From: Flavicella sp964230805
GTDB lineage: Bacteria > Bacteroidota > Bacteroidia > Flavobacteriales > Flavobacteriaceae
DNA length: 64,000 bases
Reading direction: 5' to 3'
Assembly: GCA_964230805.1 (NCBI GenBank)
Contig: CAXRIA010000016.1
Coordinates: 1 to 64,000, forward strand
The notes under the pieces were generated by a model. It saw nothing but the letters and a program-made list of their open reading frames with translations, was not told the DNA's origin and ran no database searches. Below are positions 42,957-51,474 of this stretch, one piece after another. Numbering within the stretch: position 1 is the first letter of the stretch; each line of letters begins with the position of its first letter. The translations under genes and the position numbers were made by a program.

Positions 42957-44483
42957 TTAATGTTTAAAATGGCGCGTTCCAGTAAAAACCATTCCGATAT
43001 TGTTTTCATTGCAATAATCAATGGACAATTGGTCTTTGATAGAACCTCCTGGTTGAATTACTGCGTCAATTCCAGCTTTGCCCGCAATTTCTACACAATC
43101 AGGGAAAGGGAAAAAAGCATCACTCGCCATGACAGCTCCGTTCAAGTCAAAATGAAAAGTTTTGGCTTTTGCAATGGCTTGTTCCAAGGCATCCACTCTT
43201 GATGTTTGACCTGTTCCTCCAGCGCACAATTGTTTGTTTTTTACTAAAATAATGGTATTGGATTTGGTGTGTTTGCAAATTTTGGAAGCAAACAACAAAT
43301 CTTCAATTTGAGCATCACTAACCAATCTTTTGGTTACGTTTGTTAGGTTTTCTTTCGTATCAGTCACATTGTTTGGGTCTTGTGCCAAAACCCCGTTTAA
43401 GGCCGTTCTGTAACTAATACTCGGTAGTTCTACCTCTTTTTGTACTAAAATGATACGGTTTTTCTTTCCTTTTAGAATACTCAGAGCATTTTCTGTATAC
43501 GAAGGTGCGATTACAACTTCACAAAACAAACTATGAATTTCATTCGCTGTGGCCTCGTCAATTTCCTTATTCGCAATCAAAACACCACCAAATGCGGAAG
43601 TTGGATCGCCTGCCAAGGCATCTTTGTAGGCTTCTACCAAAGTATCTCTTTGTGCAAAACCACAAGCATTGTTGTGTTTCAGAATAGCAAAGGTAGGTGC
43701 TTCATTTTGAAATTCACGAATTAAGTTGACAGCAGCATCTACATCTAAAAGATTGTTAAAAGACAATTCTTTTCCGTGCAATTGGTCAAATAATTCATTC
43801 AAATCTCCGTAAAAGAAACCTCTTTGATGCGGGTTTTCACCGTAACGAAGTTTTTTAGAGATGTCAAAACTTTGACGGAAAGTGGGTTCTTCCTCGTTCA
43901 GATAGTTGAAAATTGCCGTGTCATAATGACTAGAGATTGCAAAAGATTTTGCTGAAAAAGATTTTCTTTGCGCCAACGTAGTGGCTCCGTTATTTTCAGA
44001 AATGATTTTTAAAAAGTCATCGTATTGTTCCATGGAAGAGACACAAATAACATCTTTAAAATTTTTGGCAGCAGCACGGATCAAAGAAATACCTCCGATA
44101 TCAATTTTTTCAATGATATCTTGTTCTGGGGCTCCACTCGCAACGGTTTTTTCAAAAGGATACAAATCAACAATCACAATGTCAATTTCCGGAATTTCAA
44201 ATTCTTCCAGTTGTTTTTGATCGCCATCATTGTCGCGTCTGTTCAAAATCCCGCCAAATACTTTAGGGTGCAAGGTTTTTACACGGCCTCCAAGAATGGA
44301 AGGGTAAGAAGTCAAATCTTCTACTCGTACCACGTCAATTCCCAAATCTTTGATAAAAGTTTCGGTTCCTCCCGTGGAGTAGATGGTAATATTTAATTCG
44401 TTTAATTTTCTTACAATCGGTTCTAAACCATCTTTGTGAAATACAGAAATTAAGGCTGATTTTGCGGTTTTGCTAGTGCTCAT
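42957..44483 (-). CDS. purH: Bifunctional AICAR transformylase/IMP cyclohydrolase
   Basis: 508 residues. Performs the last two steps of IMP synthesis. The N-terminal MGS-like cyclohydrolase domain (about 1-190) has STGGTETFIKDLGI and YPFEKTV; the C-terminal transformylase (about 200-508) has LRYGENPHQRG, KHNNACGFA (catalytic Lys-His) and the C-terminal GMVFTGTRHFKH end. Normal length. Upstream gene of the mre cluster; a TAACTTCG sequence about 30 nt upstream of the ATG might be its -7 box. Confidence 0.97.
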   Translation of the reverse strand: MSTSKTAKSALISVFHKDGLEPIVRKLNELNITIYSTGGTETFIKDLGIDVVRVEDLTSYPSILGGRVKTLHPKVFGGILNRRDNDGDQKQLEEFEIPEIDIVIVDLYPFEKTVASGAPEQDIIEKIDIGGISLIRAAAKNFKDVICVSSMEQYDDFLKIISENNGATTLAQRKSFSAKSFAISSHYDTAIFNYLNEEEPTFRQSFDISKKLRYGENPHQRGFFYGDLNELFDQLHGKELSFNNLLDVDAAVNLIREFQNEAPTFAILKHNNACGFAQRDTLVEAYKDALAGDPTSAFGGVLIANKEIDEATANEIHSLFCEVVIAPSYTENALSILKGKKNRIILVQKEVELPSISYRTALNGVLAQDPNNVTDTKENLTNVTKRLVSDAQIEDLLFASKICKHTKSNTIILVKNKQLCAGGTGQTSRVDALEQAIAKAKTFHFDLNGAVMASDAFFPFPDCVEIAGKAGIDAVIQPGGSIKDQLSIDYCNENNIGMVFTGTRHFKH

Positions 44484-44696
44484 TTTGTGTGTTATAGATT
44501 TTGTGCGAAGTTACTAATTCTCCTAAGTTCTGACAACAATAATTTGAGCCGAGAAATGCGTTAAGAAGTCTTGTATTTCATTTTTGTTTAGAGGGTATTT
44601 CTTGGGAATGCTTCAAAAGCGATACAGCTGTTTTTTTTGTTTGTGATGCTCGGAAATTTTAATGCAAGTAAATGTTCTATGAAGTCGTGGTGCAAA

Positions 44697-44727
44697 AAAA
44701 AAGCTTTCGATTTTTCGAAAGCTTTTT
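44697..44727 (-). terminator. Terminator of groL
   Basis: AAGCTTTCGA (44701-44710) and TCGAAAGCTT (44715-44724), 4-nt loop; on the minus strand followed by an A-to-T tail of about nine T. Confidence 0.9.
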
Positions 44728-44745
44728 AGTGGGTTCTGTAGGTGC

Positions 44746-46380
44746 TTACATCATGCCTGGCATGCCTCCGCCTCCCATGGGGGGCATGGCGGGCGCCTCG
44801 TCGCTCTTAATTTCAGAGAGCGTGCAAGCCGTTGTTAAAATCATACCCGATACAGAGGCTGCATTTTCTAAGGCAACTCTTGTCACTTTTGTAGGGTCAA
44901 TAATACCTGCAGATAACATTTGCACGTATTCTCCAGACTTTGCATTGAAACCAAAATCAGCTTTTCCTTCCAATACTTTTGAAACGACAACCGCTCCTTC
45001 GCCTCCAGCATTTTGAACGATTTGCTTGAGAGGTTCTTCGGTCGCTCTGTTTAAAATGTTAATCCCAGTTTGTTCGTCGGCATTTTCAGCATGAATGGTA
45101 GCGAGTGCAGCTTTGGCTCTTGCCAATGCAACTCCTCCTCCTGCAACAATACCTTCTTCAACGGCAGCTCGGGTGGCATGAAGGGCATCATCGACTCTGT
45201 CTTTTTTCTCCTTCATTTCAATCTCACTGGCTGCACCAACATATAAAACAGCAACACCGCCAGCCAATTTTGCCAAACGTTCTTGAAGTTTTTCTTTGTC
45301 ATAATCTGAGGTAGTGCTTTCTATTTGAGCTTTTATTTGAGAAACTCGAGTTTCGATATTTTTTGCATCGCCAGCACCATTCACAACAGTAGTATTGTCT
45401 TTGTCAATGGTTACTCTTTCTGCGGTTCCTAACATCTCTAAAGTTGTCGTTTCTAAAGACAATCCTCTTTCTTCAGAAATTACGGTACCTCCTGTGAGAA
45501 TGGCAATATCTTCCAACATGGCTTTTCTTCTGTCTCCAAATCCTGGGGCTTTGACCGCAGCAATTTTGAGTGCTCCACGAAGTTTATTCATCACCAAGGT
45601 AGCCAATGCTTCGCCGTCTACGTCTTCCGCAATGATTAAGAGTGGTTTTCCTGATTGTGAAACAGGTTCTAAAACAGGTAATAGTTCTTTCAGTGAAGAA
45701 ATTTTCTTTTCAAATAAAAGAATGTATGGGTTTTCCAAATCAGCCAACATTTTTTCGGTGTTGGTCACGAAATAGGGAGACAGGTAGCCACGATCAAATT
45801 GCATTCCTTCCACAATGTCAACGTAGGTATCTCGTCCTTTGGCTTCTTCTACCGTAATCACGCCTTCTTTTCCTACTTTTTCGAAAGCCTCAGAAATAAG
45901 GTCTCCGATGGTTTCGTCATTGTTGGCGGAAATAGAAGCGACTTGTTTTATTTTGTCAGAGGCGTTCCCAACAACAACGGATTGTTTTTGAAGGTCTGCG
46001 ACAATGGTAGCCACGGCCTTGTCAATTCCTTTTTTCAAATCCAAAGGGTTTGCGCCAGCTGCGACGTTTTTCAATCCTTCTGTTACAATTGCTTGGGCCA
46101 AAACAGTAGCGGTTGTTGTACCGTCACCCGCCAAATCGTTCGTTTTAGAGGCGACCTCTTTCACCATTTGAGCACCCATATTTTCAATTGGGTCTTCCAA
46201 TTCAATCTCTTTGGCAACACTCACGCCATCTTTTGTAATGGAAGGTCCTCCAAAAGATTTTTCAATCACCACATTTCTTCCTTTGGGGCCTAAAGTTACT
46301 TTGACGGCATTTGCCAAAGCATCTACTCCTTTTTTTAGACCGTCTCTTGCTTCAATGTCAAATTTTATTTCTTTTGCCAT
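44746..46380 (-). CDS. groL: Chaperonin GroEL
   Basis: 544 residues; 14-mer folding chamber. Signature AAVEEGIVAGGG near residue 405, ATP-binding GDGTTTATVLAQ near 86-97 with catalytic Asp, and the Gly/Met-rich C-terminal tail GGGGMPGMM. Single copy in the window. It follows groS by 96 nt in the same direction and ends in a strong terminator. Confidence 0.98.
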   Translation of the reverse strand: MAKEIKFDIEARDGLKKGVDALANAVKVTLGPKGRNVVIEKSFGGPSITKDGVSVAKEIELEDPIENMGAQMVKEVASKTNDLAGDGTTTATVLAQAIVTEGLKNVAAGANPLDLKKGIDKAVATIVADLQKQSVVVGNASDKIKQVASISANNDETIGDLISEAFEKVGKEGVITVEEAKGRDTYVDIVEGMQFDRGYLSPYFVTNTEKMLADLENPYILLFEKKISSLKELLPVLEPVSQSGKPLLIIAEDVDGEALATLVMNKLRGALKIAAVKAPGFGDRRKAMLEDIAILTGGTVISEERGLSLETTTLEMLGTAERVTIDKDNTTVVNGAGDAKNIETRVSQIKAQIESTTSDYDKEKLQERLAKLAGGVAVLYVGAASEIEMKEKKDRVDDALHATRAAVEEGIVAGGGVALARAKAALATIHAENADEQTGINILNRATEEPLKQIVQNAGGEGAVVVSKVLEGKADFGFNAKSGEYVQMLSAGIIDPTKVTRVALENAASVSGMILTTACTLSEIKSDEAPAMPPMGGGGMPGMM

Positions 46381-46476
46381 TTTTGTTTTTATTTTTTGCC
46401 TTTTACGCTTGTCACAAGGCAGGGTTGATATTTATTTTAGATGGAGAGGCTTCAAAAGCTTCTCGCTGTGTAAAGA

Positions 46477-46755
46477 CTAAATAATTGCGAAGATATCGCT
46501 TTCTCTCATGATGAGATAGTCTGTGTCTTCTAGTTTTAATTCTGTTCCAGCATATTTTCCATACAACACAGTGTCTCCAACTTTTACAGTCAAAGTTTCT
46601 TCTTTGGTTCCATTTCCAACAGCTACAACAATTCCTTTCGAAGGTTTTTCTTTTGCCGAATCTGGAATAATTAGTCCAGAGGCAGTCGTTGTTTCGGCTG
46701 CTAATGGCTCAACAAGAACTCTGTCTGCTAAGGGTTTGATATTTAATTTGCTCAT
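46477..46755 (-). CDS. groS: Co-chaperonin GroES
   Basis: 92 residues; heptameric lid of GroEL. The N-terminal KPLADRVLVEPL, the mobile-loop region around ETTTASGLIIPDSAKEKPS and the C-terminal DYLIMRESDIFAII are typical. Has its own promoter upstream. No CIRCE element (the HrcA operator) is present in the leader. Confidence 0.98.
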   Translation of the reverse strand: MSKLNIKPLADRVLVEPLAAETTTASGLIIPDSAKEKPSKGIVVAVGNGTKEETLTVKVGDTVLYGKYAGTELKLEDTDYLIMRESDIFAII

Positions 46756-46795
46756 TATTTATGTATTTAATTGTTTGAATTTTTGCTAAAAACTC

Positions 46796-46827
46796 TAAAA
46801 GTATGCCAATTTAAAATCTCTGACAAA
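46796..46827 (-). promoter_or_regulatory. Promoter of groSL
   Basis: On the minus strand TTTG (46827-46824), 20 nt, TACTTTTA (46803-46796), one mismatch to TAnnTTTG; leader of about 35 nt. Confidence 0.55.
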
Positions 46828-46834
46828 TTTTAAA

Positions 46835-46868
46835 AAAAAAATGCCAAGGTGTCATTCCCTTGGCATTT
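46835..46868 (-). terminator. Terminator of secG
   Basis: AATGCCAAGG (46840-46849) pairs with CCTTGGCATT (46858-46867); on the minus strand followed by a long T run (46839-46831). Confidence 0.9.
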
Positions 46869-46891
46869 TTTGTCTTTTCCTAGAAGGCGTC

Positions 46892-47245
46892 TTATTCAGT
46901 AACTTCCTCTGTAGATTCGTCTTTCAATTCGGGTAATTGAGCCGGTACTTCTTCTTCAGATACAGCTCTGTCATTTATTTTGTTTTCTATTTCTGACTCA
47001 TTTGAAATGTTTTCTCTTGGAACGGCATAGTTAGAAAGTAAGATGAGTGCCATTAGCGCGATGGCCAAGGTCCAAGTAGCTTTGTCTAGAAAATTATTCG
47101 TGCTTTGTACACCGCCAATAGATTGAGATCCTCCTCCTCCGAATGAAGAAGACAAACCGCCCCCTTTCGGATTTTGAACCATTATTAGCAAAACTAAGAG
47201 TACTGCCACTATCAGTATAAGAATGAGGAACAATGTATAGGTCAT
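46892..47245 (-). CDS. secG: Preprotein translocase subunit SecG
   Basis: 117 residues, two membrane helices (about 5-24 and 58-75) around the conserved QNPKGGGLSSSFGGGG loop, then an acidic C-terminal tail (about 85-117) that is an extension typical of Bacteroidota. Part of SecYEG in the inner membrane. Its ATG overlaps the stop of the preceding TPR gene by 4 nt. Confidence 0.95.
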   Translation of the reverse strand: MTYTLFLILILIVAVLLVLLIMVQNPKGGGLSSSFGGGGSQSIGGVQSTNNFLDKATWTLAIALMALILLSNYAVPRENISNESEIENKINDRAVSEEEVPAQLPELKDESTEEVTE

Positions 47246-47931
47246 GATTTATTGTTTTTTAAGTGTTTTATTTCTTTGATTCGGTCTGCAAAGAAACTAC
47301 TTTTTTCTGGATATTTCAAAATTAAAATTTTGTAGGCTTTTAGAGCACTTTTGTATTTTTTTTGTTCTAGGTACACTTTGGCAAGTGTTTCCGTCATGAG
47401 TCCTTGACTGTCCAGTTTTACTTTTTCTACTGGGTTTTTTTCTTTGTCTTTGTCGACCGGCGAAATGCTTGGATTGTTTTCAATAAACAAATCAATCAAA
47501 TCTTTGTTTTTTTGGAGAAGATTTTTGGATGCTTTTTGGTTTCTTTCAATAGGTTGAACATTTCCCAATTGCAGCCATTCCGAAAAAGAATGTCTCTCCT
47601 GTGAAGTAAATTCCAAAGGCTGCCCAATTTCTAGCGATTGTTCTTGAGGTATTTTTGGTTTTCTTTGAGAGGCTTCAAGGTTTTCAAACGAGGTGAAATT
47701 TGTAATAAAATCAAACAATACAGCTCTTTCCGTTGTCAAAGCAGCGGTTTCTTTTAAAACTTTGTTGTACTTGAAATTGTGGTGCTGTTTGAGTCCTTTT
47801 AGATACATGGCTTTGGCAGCATGAAAATAGGGATACTGCCCGCTGATTTTCGCTAATTCATCTACTTTTTTTTCAGACAAATAATTGTCTGGTTGGGTAA
47901 GTTGTTCTATGAATTGCTCTTTTTTCATCAA
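47242..47931 (-). CDS. TPR-like cytoplasmic protein between lptE and secG
   Basis: 229 residues, no signal peptide. N-terminal helical region (about 1-80) with YPYFHAAKAMYLKGLK, a disordered charged middle, and one clear TPR-like unit at the C-terminus (about 180-225, with YLEQKKYKSALKAYKILILKYPEKS). Position and length match a conserved flavobacterial hypothetical. It directly abuts the lptE stop and overlaps secG, so the three are one transcript. A role in export is suggested only by that. Confidence 0.8.
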   Translation of the reverse strand: MMKKEQFIEQLTQPDNYLSEKKVDELAKISGQYPYFHAAKAMYLKGLKQHHNFKYNKVLKETAALTTERAVLFDFITNFTSFENLEASQRKPKIPQEQSLEIGQPLEFTSQERHSFSEWLQLGNVQPIERNQKASKNLLQKNKDLIDLFIENNPSISPVDKDKEKNPVEKVKLDSQGLMTETLAKVYLEQKKYKSALKAYKILILKYPEKSSFFADRIKEIKHLKNNKS

Positions 47932-48432
47932 TTACCAGTTTGCGACAGAGGCGTTAAAAATATCTTGTGTAATTCTGTCAAAAATTTCTTCAAAAGCACT
48001 GTCCAAACTGCTCCCGCTCAAAATGTCATTTGCAGGATAGTCATAGAAGTGAGTGAATTTTTTTTCAAAGCTTTTGTCTTCCTCCAGATTGTTGTAAAAT
48101 CGAACATTGATTACAATAGTCAATCTGTTTTGTGCAGCCGTTTGGTTGGCTGTGGCAGTCATTGGAGTAATGGTGTAATTTGTGATTTCTCCTTCAAAAA
48201 ATAAGTCGCCTTGCGATTTCACGAGGTTGAGGTTTGTCTGTCTTACAAACAAATCTTGCAAGGATTGCGTAAATGCTTGACTCAAACCAGGTTCAATCAA
48301 AGGGGCATTGTTTGGAAAAAAATCTATTTGAAGTGTTTTTGCATTACCGGTGTCTCCGCCCGTGAAACTATAAATCCCACAACCTAGGGTTAGCAAGAAT
48401 AAACAATAAAAAGGGATGTTTTTTAATTTCAT
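47932..48432 (-). CDS. lptE: LPS-assembly lipoprotein LptE
   Basis: 166 residues: lipobox LTLGC (Cys18), then GIYSFTGGD, the usual start of Bacteroidota LptE, and an alpha/beta LptE-like fold with the conserved FFEGEITNYTITPM strand. Plugs the LptD barrel that places LPS in the outer membrane. Complements lptC encoded earlier in the window. It follows the sigma-54 activator gene by 83 nt. Confidence 0.9.
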   Translation of the reverse strand: MKLKNIPFYCLFLLTLGCGIYSFTGGDTGNAKTLQIDFFPNNAPLIEPGLSQAFTQSLQDLFVRQTNLNLVKSQGDLFFEGEITNYTITPMTATANQTAAQNRLTIVINVRFYNNLEEDKSFEKKFTHFYDYPANDILSGSSLDSAFEEIFDRITQDIFNASVANW

Positions 48433-48515
48433 TTTTTTCCGCTTGCTTCACGGTGATTTTTGTTAGGTACAATAATACAATTAAAAGTTTATTTGGGCAT
48501 TATTTTTCGAAAGTG

Positions 48516-49751
48516 CTACAAGTCGTATTGTTTTATTTTCCTGTAAAGGGTTCGTTCGGATATACCGAGTTCTTTGGCGGCTAATTTTCTTTTGTTTTGA
48601 TTCCGTTCCAAAGATTTTTTAATCATTTCAATTTCTTTCTCATGCAAAGAAAGCGTCTCGTCTTCTTCAATGGTTTCCATGTATTCAAATTCATTTTGTA
48701 GTGTTGGATTTGCCTGCGGAATTTGAATGAGTTCTACATTGCTATTGGGAGAATAGTCCGTGTTTTCGCTTGTTATTTTTTCGATAAGATGACGATTTTT
48801 TTGAAATACTTGATCGCTATTTTCGTTTTTCAAAAGGTCTAATGTGAGCTTTTTTAAATCGTTGATGTCTTTTTTCATTTCGTACATGGCCTTGTACAAA
48901 AGGTCTCTTTCTTCCGAAAAATCAGCAGTTTCTTTTTCGTTGGATTCAATTACTGCCGGAAGATTGTTGTAGTTCGGTAAGTAATGGATCAATTTGTCAG
49001 CTCCAATATTTCTACTTTCTTCTACAACCGATATTTGTTCCGCGATATTTCGCAATTGTCGGATATTTCCAGGAAAACGATAATTGATCAATAAATGAAT
49101 GGCGTCCTCTTTCAATCGAATGGTGGGCATGCGGTATTTTTGAGCGAAATCACTGGCGAATTTTCGAAAGAGTAAATGAATGTCATTTTCGCGATTTCTC
49201 AATGGAGGAAGCTCGAGTTCAATCGTGCTCAATCTGTAATACAGATCTTCTCTGAATTTTCCTTTGCGAATTGCTTCTTCCATTTTAAGGTTGGTGGCAG
49301 CAACGATTCGAACATTCGTTTTTTGCACGGCTGAGGCACCCACTTTGATAAACTCTCCATTTTCGAGAACACGAAGCAAGCGAACTTGGGTGGTTAGTGG
49401 AAGTTCTCCGACCTCGTCTAAAAAAATAGTTCCCCCGTCAGCGACTTCAAAGTATCCTTTTCGGGTTGTTGTCGCTCCGGTAAAAGCACCTTTTTCGTGA
49501 CCAAACAATTCACTGTCAATGGTGCCCTCAGGAATGGCACCACAGTTTACGGCAATGTAGTTGGCATGTTTTCGGTGAGACAGTTGGTGTATGATTTTTG
49601 GAATGGTTTCTTTACCAACGCCACTTTCTCCTGTAACCAATACGGATATATCGGTCGGAGCCACACGCATTGCTTTTTCCAGTGAGCGGTGAAGTTTTTC
49701 ATCGTTCCCAATAATTTCAAAGCGCTGTTTGATAGTTGTCAATGTTTCCAT
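48516..49751 (-). CDS. Sigma-54-dependent transcriptional activator without sensor domain
   Basis: 411 residues from ATG 49751 (a start at 49772, touching the miaB stop, is also possible). The AAA+ domain begins almost at once: Walker A GESGVGKE near residue 41, the sigma-54 contact loop GAFTGA, FLDEVGELPL (Walker B) and the arginine-finger region FREDLYYR. A linker of about 100 residues with a coiled segment follows, and a Fis-type helix-turn-helix ends the protein (KRKLAAKELGISERTLYRKIKQY). There is no receiver, GAF or PAS domain, so control must be by level, partner or ligand. Between miaB and lptE, a conserved flavobacterial location. Confidence 0.9.
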   Translation of the reverse strand: METLTTIKQRFEIIGNDEKLHRSLEKAMRVAPTDISVLVTGESGVGKETIPKIIHQLSHRKHANYIAVNCGAIPEGTIDSELFGHEKGAFTGATTTRKGYFEVADGGTIFLDEVGELPLTTQVRLLRVLENGEFIKVGASAVQKTNVRIVAATNLKMEEAIRKGKFREDLYYRLSTIELELPPLRNRENDIHLLFRKFASDFAQKYRMPTIRLKEDAIHLLINYRFPGNIRQLRNIAEQISVVEESRNIGADKLIHYLPNYNNLPAVIESNEKETADFSEERDLLYKAMYEMKKDINDLKKLTLDLLKNENSDQVFQKNRHLIEKITSENTDYSPNSNVELIQIPQANPTLQNEFEYMETIEEDETLSLHEKEIEMIKKSLERNQNKRKLAAKELGISERTLYRKIKQYDL

Positions 49752-49772
49752 TTGTACTACTTTTAGATTCAT

Positions 49773-51233
49773 TTATTGAAAAGGAATGTCTTGCGGAGCA
49801 CTTACGGCGCGTCCAATCAAAGTGGCAGAAGTACATTCTTCTACTTCGATGAGAATAAAGTCTCCTACCTTTTCGTCATTTTTAGGAAATACCACGACAT
49901 AATTTTGTGAATTTCTAGCCATCCAGTGATCTTTTGATTTTTTTGAAGTTCCTTCAATGAGTACCTCTGTTGTTTTTCCAATATAGGTCTTTGTGTTGGA
50001 ATGACTCAAATCGCGTTGTAAAAGAATAATTTCATTGAGTCTTCTTTTTTTAATGTCGTTGGGCACATCGTCTTCCATTTTTTTAGCAGCCAATGTTCCG
50101 GGTCTTTCAGAATAAGCAAACATGAATCCATAGTCGTATCCCACATATTTCATCAGACTCAATGTGTCTTGGTGTTCCTCTTCCGTTTCTCCACAAAAGC
50201 CAACGATCATATCTTGCGAAATGGCGGTTCCGGGAACGATGGTGCGAACATTGTCGATGAGTTCCATATATTCTTCTCTTGTGTGTTGGCGATTCATTCT
50301 TTTCAAAACAGAGGAACTTCCTGATTGTACTGGTAAATGCAAATACCTACAGATATTCGGATATTTTGCCATGACATGCAAAACTTCAATTTCTAGATCT
50401 TGCGGATTGTTCGTAAAAAACCGAATGCGTAGCGTAGGGAAAGTTTTTGCGACCAAATCTAACAAATGTGAAAAATGCACCGCTGTGGCTTGGGCAATTG
50501 CTGAGGCTTTTTCAAAATCTTTTTTCAATCCCCCTCCATACCATAGATAACTGTCAACATTTTGTCCAAGCAAGGTAACTTCTTTGAAGTTTTTTTCTTT
50601 GAGCGTCTTGATTTCATCAATGATACTCTGAGGATCTCTACTTCTTTCTCTTCCGCGAGTAAATGGAACGACACAGAAAGTACACATATTATCGCAGCCT
50701 CGGGTAATTGAAACAAATGCAGAAACACCATTTGAATTTAACCGAACGGGTGAGATATCGGCATAGGTTTCTTCTTTTGATAAAACTACATTTACGGCAT
50801 CTCTTCCCGCATTGACTTCATCTAGTAAATTCGGAAGGTCTTTGTAAGCATCGGGCCCTACGACAAGATCAACTATTTTTTCTTCGTCTAAAAATTTTGA
50901 TTTCAATCGTTCTGCCATACAACCCAAAACCCCCACTTTCATCCCGGGATTTATTTTTTTTATGGAGTTGTATTTTTGCAACCTTTTGCGAATTGTTTGC
51001 TCTGCCTTGTCCCTAATGGAACAGGTGTTTACCAAAACCAAATCTGCCTCCTCCATATATTGTGTGGTATTGAAATCGTTTTCAGCTAAAATAGAGGCAA
51101 CAATTTCACTGTCGTTCAAATTCATTTGACAGCCATAGCTTTCGATGTATAATTTTTTGGTATTTCCTTTTCTTTTTTCTGTCAAAAGGGGGTGTCCCTG
51201 TTTGTTCGCGTCTATGATCTTTTCCGTCTCCAT
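49773..51233 (-). CDS. miaB: tRNA-2-methylthio-N6-dimethylallyladenosine synthase
   Basis: 486 residues from ATG 51233; an earlier in-frame start at 51287 would prepend a hydrophobic stretch that is upstream DNA. Radical-SAM methylthiotransferase acting on A37 of tRNAs reading UNN codons. N-terminal UPF0004 domain with ESYGCQMN, NTCSIRDKAE and GCMAERL (three Cys for one cluster), the radical-SAM motif TRGCDNMCTFC (CxxxCxxC), and the C-terminal TRAM domain (about 410-480). Confidence 0.96.
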   Translation of the reverse strand: METEKIIDANKQGHPLLTEKRKGNTKKLYIESYGCQMNLNDSEIVASILAENDFNTTQYMEEADLVLVNTCSIRDKAEQTIRKRLQKYNSIKKINPGMKVGVLGCMAERLKSKFLDEEKIVDLVVGPDAYKDLPNLLDEVNAGRDAVNVVLSKEETYADISPVRLNSNGVSAFVSITRGCDNMCTFCVVPFTRGRERSRDPQSIIDEIKTLKEKNFKEVTLLGQNVDSYLWYGGGLKKDFEKASAIAQATAVHFSHLLDLVAKTFPTLRIRFFTNNPQDLEIEVLHVMAKYPNICRYLHLPVQSGSSSVLKRMNRQHTREEYMELIDNVRTIVPGTAISQDMIVGFCGETEEEHQDTLSLMKYVGYDYGFMFAYSERPGTLAAKKMEDDVPNDIKKRRLNEIILLQRDLSHSNTKTYIGKTTEVLIEGTSKKSKDHWMARNSQNYVVVFPKNDEKVGDFILIEVEECTSATLIGRAVSAPQDIPFQ

Positions 51234-51380
51234 GAGTTGTAAAAAATTGAAATACAAATATACAATCAAAAATACAAAAAGTGACATTTTGGCAGGAAAT
51301 TAAAAAATAAAAACTAGAAAAAACGCAGCGTCCTAATTTCTTTTTTTTAAAAGTAAAAGATGAAATTTAAAAATTCTCTC

Positions 51381-51388
51381 TACTTTTG
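51381..51388 (+). promoter_or_regulatory. -7 box of topA
   Basis: TACTTTTG, a full TAnnTTTG match, 86 nt before ATG 51475. No TTTG at standard spacing. Confidence 0.4.
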
Positions 51389-51474
51389 CATACGAATGTC
51401 GGCAGGCTTGATGCGTGTGTTTTGTCCCAAAAAAAAGTCTGCCGTTGTTGAAAAAATAAAGATCAAACAAGAAT

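Noticed and set aside
46756..46830. CIRCE operator for groSL
   Set aside because: No TTAGCACTC-N9-GAGTGCTAA pattern in the leader; the similar TTAGCAAAAATTC lacks a matching second arm.
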